Source of the DNA: Burkholderia sp. MS389
Lineage (GTDB): Bacteria; Pseudomonadota; Gammaproteobacteria; Burkholderiales; Burkholderiaceae
Direction of reading: 5' to 3'
Assembly: GCF_016899425.1 (NCBI RefSeq)
Contig: NZ_CP045996.1
Location: 868,001 to 932,000, forward strand
DNA length: 64,000 nt
Shown here in pieces: positions 60,304 through 64,000 of this stretch. The stretch's first letter is position 1, and every line of letters begins with the position of its first letter. The translations under genes were made by a program, and so were the position numbers. The notes beneath the pieces are model-generated. The model had not been told where the DNA came from. It saw nothing but the letters and a program-made list of their open reading frames with translations, and did not search any database.

Positions 60304-61167
60304 TCAATGGCGCGGTTCGCGCTCGCGGCCGCCCACCACGGTGCCCGGTTCGGGGTCGCGTGCGGCAGGCTGGGTCGGCGTGACGGTCCGCTGGTCCGGA
60401 TGCAGCACCATGCCCGTATCGTGTTCGTCGTCGCGGCGCACGCGCACGCGATTCTCGACGTCGCGCACGCCCAGGCAGCCGTCGGCCAGATCCTCGATGT
60501 CGTGCTTCATCCAGCGCGCCGGCACCGTGCCGTCCAGTTCGACGCGACCTTCTTTCACCTGCACGGCGACGTCGCTCACGTCGATCTCGAGCGCGTGCGC
60601 GAGCCGCTCGCAGACGTCCTCGCGAATCCGTTCGTCCGAGCGCGTATAGCCTTTCGGCCCGCGGCGATGGCGCAGTGCGTCGCGTTCGGTGTCCCTGCCG
60701 AAGCGCGACAGATCGGGGGCGCTGCCGCCGTAGCGCGGGTCGCCGCGCGGGTCGCCTATGTCGCGCTCGCCGCCGGATGCGCGCATCCGGTGCGGGCTGC
60801 GAAATTCGGGGCGCTCGCCGCCGTACCGGCCTTCGCGACCCTCCGCACGGCGACCCGGTTCGCCGTAGCCGCGCTCGGCGTCGCGCGCCGGCTGGCGCGC
60901 GACGCCCGGCCAGTCCGGGTCGGCCGCGCCGCGCTGCTGGTCGGCCGGCCGCGCGGCGCGCTCGGTCCATTCGCTGCCCCAGTCTTCCGGGCCCACGTCC
61001 TCGCTCGCGAAGCGGCGGTAAGCCGATTCGTCATCTTCTTCCGGCCATCGGGCCGGGTCGTCCGGGATGCCGCGCTCGCCGGCGCCCCGGTACGCGCGTT
61101 CGTTGCGCTCGTGCCAGTCGGGCGGGCCGCCGCGCTCGCCGGACCGTCCGGGATATCGTCGTTGCAT
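60304..61167 (-). CDS. BON-domain protein with long disordered N-terminus
   Basis: 287 residues. The first ~170 are Arg/Glu/Asp/Gly/Tyr-rich and low in complexity (GERGYGEPGRRAEGREGRYG type). A BON domain at ~185-255 follows (YTRSDERIREDVCERLAHAL, VQVKEGRVELDGTVPARWM, CLGVRDVENRVRV). No signal peptide is visible, unlike the other BON protein here. This layout is known for stress-island BON proteins; function unknown. AAGGAG precedes the ATG; a near-perfect sigma-54 element lies upstream. It lies 46 bases before the ABC fusion gene, so the two are probably cotranscribed. Confidence 0.9.
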   Translation of the reverse strand: MQRRYPGRSGERGGPPDWHERNERAYRGAGERGIPDDPARWPEEDDESAYRRFASEDVGPEDWGSEWTERAARPADQQRGAADPDWPGVARQPARDAERGYGEPGRRAEGREGRYGGERPEFRSPHRMRASGGERDIGDPRGDPRYGGSAPDLSRFGRDTERDALRHRRGPKGYTRSDERIREDVCERLAHALEIDVSDVAVQVKEGRVELDGTVPARWMKHDIEDLADGCLGVRDVENRVRVRRDDEHDTGMVLHPDQRTVTPTQPAARDPEPGTVVGGREREPRH

Positions 61168-61238
61168 CGTGTCTCTCCTTGATCGCCTGCGCCGCGCACG
61201 GCACCGTGCCGCGTCGCGGCGCGCGTCGGTCGGGTGAA

Positions 61239-61254
61239 TGCAAATCGCGTGCCG
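61239..61254 (-). promoter_or_regulatory. Sigma-54 promoter of the BON-ABC fusion unit
   Basis: Minus strand reads CGGCACG-CGAT-TTGC-A, exact match including the final W. The core is shared with 39979-39994. Leader about 62 bases. Confidence 0.85.
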
Positions 61255-61317
61255 GCGCCGTGGCCGGGCCGCGACGGTTGCGCGCCGCAGCGCCGGGAAG
61301 CCGTCAGGCGCCCCAAT

Positions 61318-61334
61318 CTGCAACGCGATTGCAG
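61318..61334. promoter_or_regulatory. Candidate activator-binding dyad
   Basis: CTGCAA-CGCGA-TTGCAG, six-base arms, about 65 bases upstream of the element at 61239-61254. Same TGCAA half-site as at 15964, 17146 and 30433, with a longer spacer. Confidence 0.45.
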
Positions 61335-61351
61335 TTTTTGCGTGCCGGGCG

Positions 61352-61705
61352 TCACGGCACGGCGCCGGATTCGTCCGGGTCGTCCGTGCGGCCGGGTTCG
61401 CTCAGCCGCTCGGTGCGGTCCGGCTCGATATCGGCGCCCTCCTCGAGCGTCGAATCGCCGTCCGCCGACGCGCGCTCGCCGGTCCCCGCGCGGTCCGTAT
61501 CGCTGTCGAGCGCCGCGTCGCCGCGTTCGAGCGCGTGGTCGTCCAGCGGCGAATCGACGTCGAACGGATGGCGCCGCGCGCCCGCCGTGTCGCTGCCGCT
61601 GTCGGACGAGTCGCTCGGGCCGAGCGCCCTGCCGTCGCGACCGCGGCTGGCGTTGTCGTCGTCCGGGCCGGCCGGTTCGTTATCGGGATTCAGCGTGCTG
61701 TTCAT
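61352..61705 (-). CDS. Acidic disordered hypothetical protein
   Basis: 117 residues, about one-quarter Asp/Glu, with many Ser, Gly and Arg. MNSTLNPDNEPAGPDDDNAS at the start, then DVDSPLDDHALERGDAALD in the middle and GRTDDPDESGAVP at the end. No hydrophobic core, so disordered; hydrophilin-like composition suggests a desiccation or osmotic role (inference). AAGGAGATCGAC precedes the ATG and an exact sigma-54 element lies about 53 bases upstream. Confidence 0.75.
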   Translation of the reverse strand: MNSTLNPDNEPAGPDDDNASRGRDGRALGPSDSSDSGSDTAGARRHPFDVDSPLDDHALERGDAALDSDTDRAGTGERASADGDSTLEEGADIEPDRTERLSEPGRTDDPDESGAVP

Positions 61706-61757
61706 GTCGATCTCCTTGCCTGGCTTGCCGCCGCGCGGCAGGCGGACCGTCCCGGCG

Positions 61758-61773
61758 TGCAATCGGCATGCCG
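61758..61773 (-). promoter_or_regulatory. Sigma-54 promoter of the acidic protein gene
   Basis: Minus strand reads CGGCATG-CCGA-TTGC-A, exact match including the final W. Leader about 43 bases. Confidence 0.8.
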
Positions 61774-61824
61774 CGCCCGGCGCGGACGGCGGGCCCTGCG
61801 GACGGCACGGCCCATGCGCACCCA

Positions 61825-61854
61825 TTGATCAGCTGAATCGAGTTCCTTTATGCT
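61825..61854 (+). promoter_or_regulatory. Possible sigma-70 promoter of the hybrid kinase
   Basis: TTGATC - 18 bases - TATGCT in a local A+T-rich stretch, about 100 bases before the kinase ATG. No good sigma-54 element points to this gene. Confidence 0.35.
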
Positions 61855-61950
61855 TTCGGACGTGCCAATTCGCTCCGTATGGCCGCCGCCGGCGCGCCCG
61901 GCAGCGGGCCGGCGACCTGCGGCCGCCCGTATGTTCAACTTGCCGCTCCG

Positions 61951-63543
61951 ATGAAGAAAGACGACGCCGATCTCCAACCGCATCCGCCGCCGCCCGGTTC
62001 GCCCGACGCGCGCGACCTGCTGCACCGCTTCGCCGAATTCCGGTTCCAGACCGTGGTGGAGTCGATCACCGACTACGCGGTATTCATGCTCGACCCGCAC
62101 GGCAATGTCGCGACGTGGAACGCCGGCGCCCAGCGCATCAAGGGTTACGCCGCCGCCGAGATCGTCGGCCACCATTTCTCGCTGTTCTATCCGTCCGACG
62201 CGATCGCGGCCGGCCGGCCGGCGCACGGGCTCGCGCTGGCCGCCGCGCACGGCCACTTCGAGGACGAAGGCTGGCGCGTGCGCAAGGACGGCACGCAGTT
62301 CTGGGCGAGCGTGACGATCACGCCGGTGCACGACGCGACGCACCAGCTGTGCGGCTTCATCAAGATCACGCGCGACATGACCGAGCGCAAGCGGCTCGAG
62401 GAGCTCGAAGCGTCGACGCATCGGCTCAGCGTGTTCATCGCGATGCTCGCGCACGAGCTGCGCAATCATCTGGCGCCGCTGCGCAATTCGGTCGGCGTGC
62501 TGCAGAGCCTGCCCGATCCCGCGCCCGCGCTCGTGCAGTGTCGCGACGCCGTGCATCGCCAGGTCGGGCAACTGACGCGGCTCGTCGACGATCTGCTCGA
62601 CGTCGGGCGGATCACGGCCGGCAAGGTCGAACTCGACGCGCGCCCCATCACCGTGCGCGACATCGTGTGCCGCGGCGTCGAAAGCATCCAGCCGAAGCTG
62701 GCCGCGCGCGGGCAGTGGATCCGCGTCGACCTGCCGACCGATTCCGTGGTCCTGCACGGCGACGACGCACGGCTCGTCCAGGTGCTGCACAACCTGCTCG
62801 ACAACGCGTCGAAATTCTCGCCGCACGGCGGCCGGATCGACGTCGGCGCGCGGATCGAGGGGCCGTCGGTTGCGATCCGCGTCGTCGATCACGGCGTTGG
62901 CATCGCACCGGGCGCGCTCGAAACGATCTTCGACCTGTTCCAGCAGGAAGGCGCATCGGGTCGCTCCCCGTCCGACGGGTTCGGGCTCGGGCTCGCGATC
63001 TGCCGGTCGTTCGTCGAACTGCACGGCGGGCGGATCGTCGCGGAAAGCGACGGGCCCGGCGACGGCGCAACGTTCACGATATGGCTGCCGATCGCGCAAA
63101 CGACCCGCAACGCCCCTTCCGCACCGCCCGCGCCAGCCGTGCTCGAACCGCCGGCCGACGCGCCGCTGCGCATCGTCGTCGTCGACGACAACCGCGATTC
63201 GGCCGATACGCTCGCCGTGCTGCTGCAAATGAAAGGGCATGCGCCGCGCGTCGCGTACAACGCGGCCGACGCGCTGGCCGTCGCGCGCGACTACGCGCCG
63301 CACCTGATGCTGCTCGACCTGACGATGCCGGACGTCGACGGCTTCACGCTGCTGCAGGAACTGCGCGCGATCGACGCGCTGCGCGACACGACCTGCGTCG
63401 CGCTGTCCGGCCATGCGCGCGCGTCCGACCTCGCGCGCACCGAACGCGCGGGCTTCGACGACCATCTCGTGAAGCCCGTCGAGATGGCCGTCCTCGACGC
63501 GCTGCTGCAGCGCGTCGCGCGCCAGGTTCAGGACACGCCGTAA
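61951..63543 (+). CDS. Soluble hybrid histidine kinase (PAS-HisKA-HATPase-receiver)
   Basis: 530 residues from MKKDDADLQ (an in-frame ATG at 61879 is possible; neither has a clear ribosome site). PAS at ~25-150 (DYAVFMLDPHGNVATWNAGA). HisKA phospho-His near 168 in AHELRNHLAPLRN, where the usual Pro after Asn is His. HATPase N box NLLDNASKFSPHGG and G boxes DHGVGIA and FGLGLAI. Receiver at ~405-525 (VVVDDNRDSADTL, LLDLTMPDVDG, LVKPV). No membrane helices, so it senses a cytoplasmic signal. The single-domain regulator at 32406 could be a partner, which is inference. Confidence 0.93.
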   Translation: MKKDDADLQPHPPPPGSPDARDLLHRFAEFRFQTVVESITDYAVFMLDPHGNVATWNAGAQRIKGYAAAEIVGHHFSLFYPSDAIAAGRPAHGLALAAAHGHFEDEGWRVRKDGTQFWASVTITPVHDATHQLCGFIKITRDMTERKRLEELEASTHRLSVFIAMLAHELRNHLAPLRNSVGVLQSLPDPAPALVQCRDAVHRQVGQLTRLVDDLLDVGRITAGKVELDARPITVRDIVCRGVESIQPKLAARGQWIRVDLPTDSVVLHGDDARLVQVLHNLLDNASKFSPHGGRIDVGARIEGPSVAIRVVDHGVGIAPGALETIFDLFQQEGASGRSPSDGFGLGLAICRSFVELHGGRIVAESDGPGDGATFTIWLPIAQTTRNAPSAPPAPAVLEPPADAPLRIVVVDDNRDSADTLAVLLQMKGHAPRVAYNAADALAVARDYAPHLMLLDLTMPDVDGFTLLQELRAIDALRDTTCVALSGHARASDLARTERAGFDDHLVKPVEMAVLDALLQRVARQVQDTP

Positions 63544-63553
63544 GCGCCCGTAC

Positions 63554-63877
63554 TCAGGCCATCGCGCGGCACATCGCCGCGCACGCCTCGCACGCGAGCG
63601 CGCAGCGGCGGCAATGCTCGTGCGCATGCCGCGAACACTCGGCCGCGCACAAGTCGCACGCGTGTGCGCACAGCGCGCAAATGCGCGGTGCGAGCCCGCT
63701 GCGGCGCGCCATCGCGCCCGACGCGAAGCGGCACAGCTGCGCGCATTCGATGTCGAGCGCGATGCAGCCGGCCAGCGCGTGCACGTCGCGCTCCGCGAGG
63801 CAGGCGGCCGCACAGGTGTCGCACGCGTGCGCGCACGCGTCGCACGCGGCCATGCAGTTGTCGTATTGATCGCTCAT
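63554..63877 (-). CDS. Four-helix-bundle Cys-rich copper-binding protein (Csp/DUF326)
   Basis: 107 residues with 19 Cys, most in helical CxxC and CxxxC spacing (NCMAACDACAHACDTC; ICALCAHACDLCAAEC; HCRRCALACEACAAMC). This is the pattern of the DUF326/copper storage protein family, in which Cys residues lining a four-helix bundle bind many Cu(I) ions. No signal peptide, so a cytosolic Csp3-like form. It is 44 bases after the alcohol dehydrogenase gene on the same strand, with GGGAGAACTGCG before the ATG. Confidence 0.93.
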   Translation of the reverse strand: MSDQYDNCMAACDACAHACDTCAAACLAERDVHALAGCIALDIECAQLCRFASGAMARRSGLAPRICALCAHACDLCAAECSRHAHEHCRRCALACEACAAMCRAMA

Positions 63878-63921
63878 CGCAGTTCTCCCGGTTTCGGTTT
63901 GCATCGTTTCGGTTCGTGTCG

Positions 63922-64000
63922 TCACGGCGTCAGCTTCACTTTCATCCAGCCGGGCTCGCGCACGTCGAACGCACGATACGCATCGATCGCGTTCGTCAGC
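63922..64000 (-). CDS. C-terminal end of a zinc-dependent alcohol dehydrogenase (partial)
   Basis: Only the last 25 codons are inside the window: LTNAIDAYRAFDVREPGWMK then VKLTP and stop. The pattern A-Y-x-x-F-D-x-R-E-x-G-W-x-K-V is typical of the end of medium-chain, zinc-dependent alcohol/formaldehyde dehydrogenases. The rest of the gene lies beyond the window. Confidence 0.75.
   Translation of the reverse strand, partial: LTNAIDAYRAFDVREPGWMKVKLTP

Noticed and set aside
61754..61768. Plus-strand GGCGTG-CAAT-CGGC as a promoter of the 61951 kinase
   Set aside because: Weak -12 half and about 180 bases from the start; the exact match on the other strand explains the sequence.

Overview
The window is a G+C-rich (roughly two-thirds G+C by eye), densely coded stretch whose proteins and codon use fit Burkholderia, most likely a secondary replicon of a Burkholderia cepacia complex or related strain. 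This is an inference from the sequence; no database was searched. I see no rRNA, tRNA, CRISPR array, insertion sequence or phage gene.

Layout. (1) 1-13751: a plus-strand alpha-glucan/trehalose operon: 3' part of a treS-maltokinase fusion, glgB, glgX, treZ, malQ, treY, with ATGA overlaps at four of the five junctions. (2) 13906-39927: a stress island. It has a phosphatidylserine-decarboxylase-like enzyme, a PfpI/DJ-1 protein, a Na+/H+-type antiporter, the NHEJ pair ligD and ku, catalase katE, a sigma-54 gene (rpoN2-like), UdgX, an NRAMP-like transporter, two SDRs, ferritin-like, BON, CBS and PRC-barrel proteins, and many small DUF proteins. (3) 40172-56737: a glycan and regulatory block. It has a GT4 + UDP-glucuronate-decarboxylase pair, a hybrid histidine kinase, a PIG-L deacetylase + GT2 pair, a two-component sigma-54 activator (EBP), a second receiver-less EBP with an altered Walker B, and a seven-gene minus-strand operon (SDR, GmhB-like phosphatase, GT9, carbamoyltransferase, GT2, GT9, GT4). 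(4) 56978-64000: an unusual ABC transporter fused to a degenerate kinase-like domain and a receiver, a BON protein, an acidic protein, a hybrid kinase, a Csp-type Cys-rich protein and the end of a zinc alcohol dehydrogenase.

Main discovery. Reading the intergenic regions by eye, I find about twenty -24/-12 sigma-54 promoter elements (TGGCACG-N4-TTGCW, with GG and GC exactly ten bases apart). Each points into the gene or operon that follows. Eleven match GGCAYG-N4-TTGC exactly. They precede most stress units, all four glycan units and the rpoN2 gene itself. I did not see them before the two hybrid kinases, the two EBPs, katE or ku-ligD. Imperfect dyads of the form TGCAA-N3-TTKCA lie upstream of several of these promoters, at distances usual for EBP sites. 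I infer a self-contained RpoN2 regulon: local sigma-54, local kinase and EBP, a possible inactive EBP competitor with a near-identical DNA-recognition helix, and a coordinated output of stress proteins and surface glycans.

How it may work together: trehalose and glycogen turnover, catalase, NHEJ, metal and ferritin-like proteins, membrane and envelope small proteins, and a possibly carbamoylated heptose-type glycan would together suit stationary-phase, osmotic or desiccation survival.
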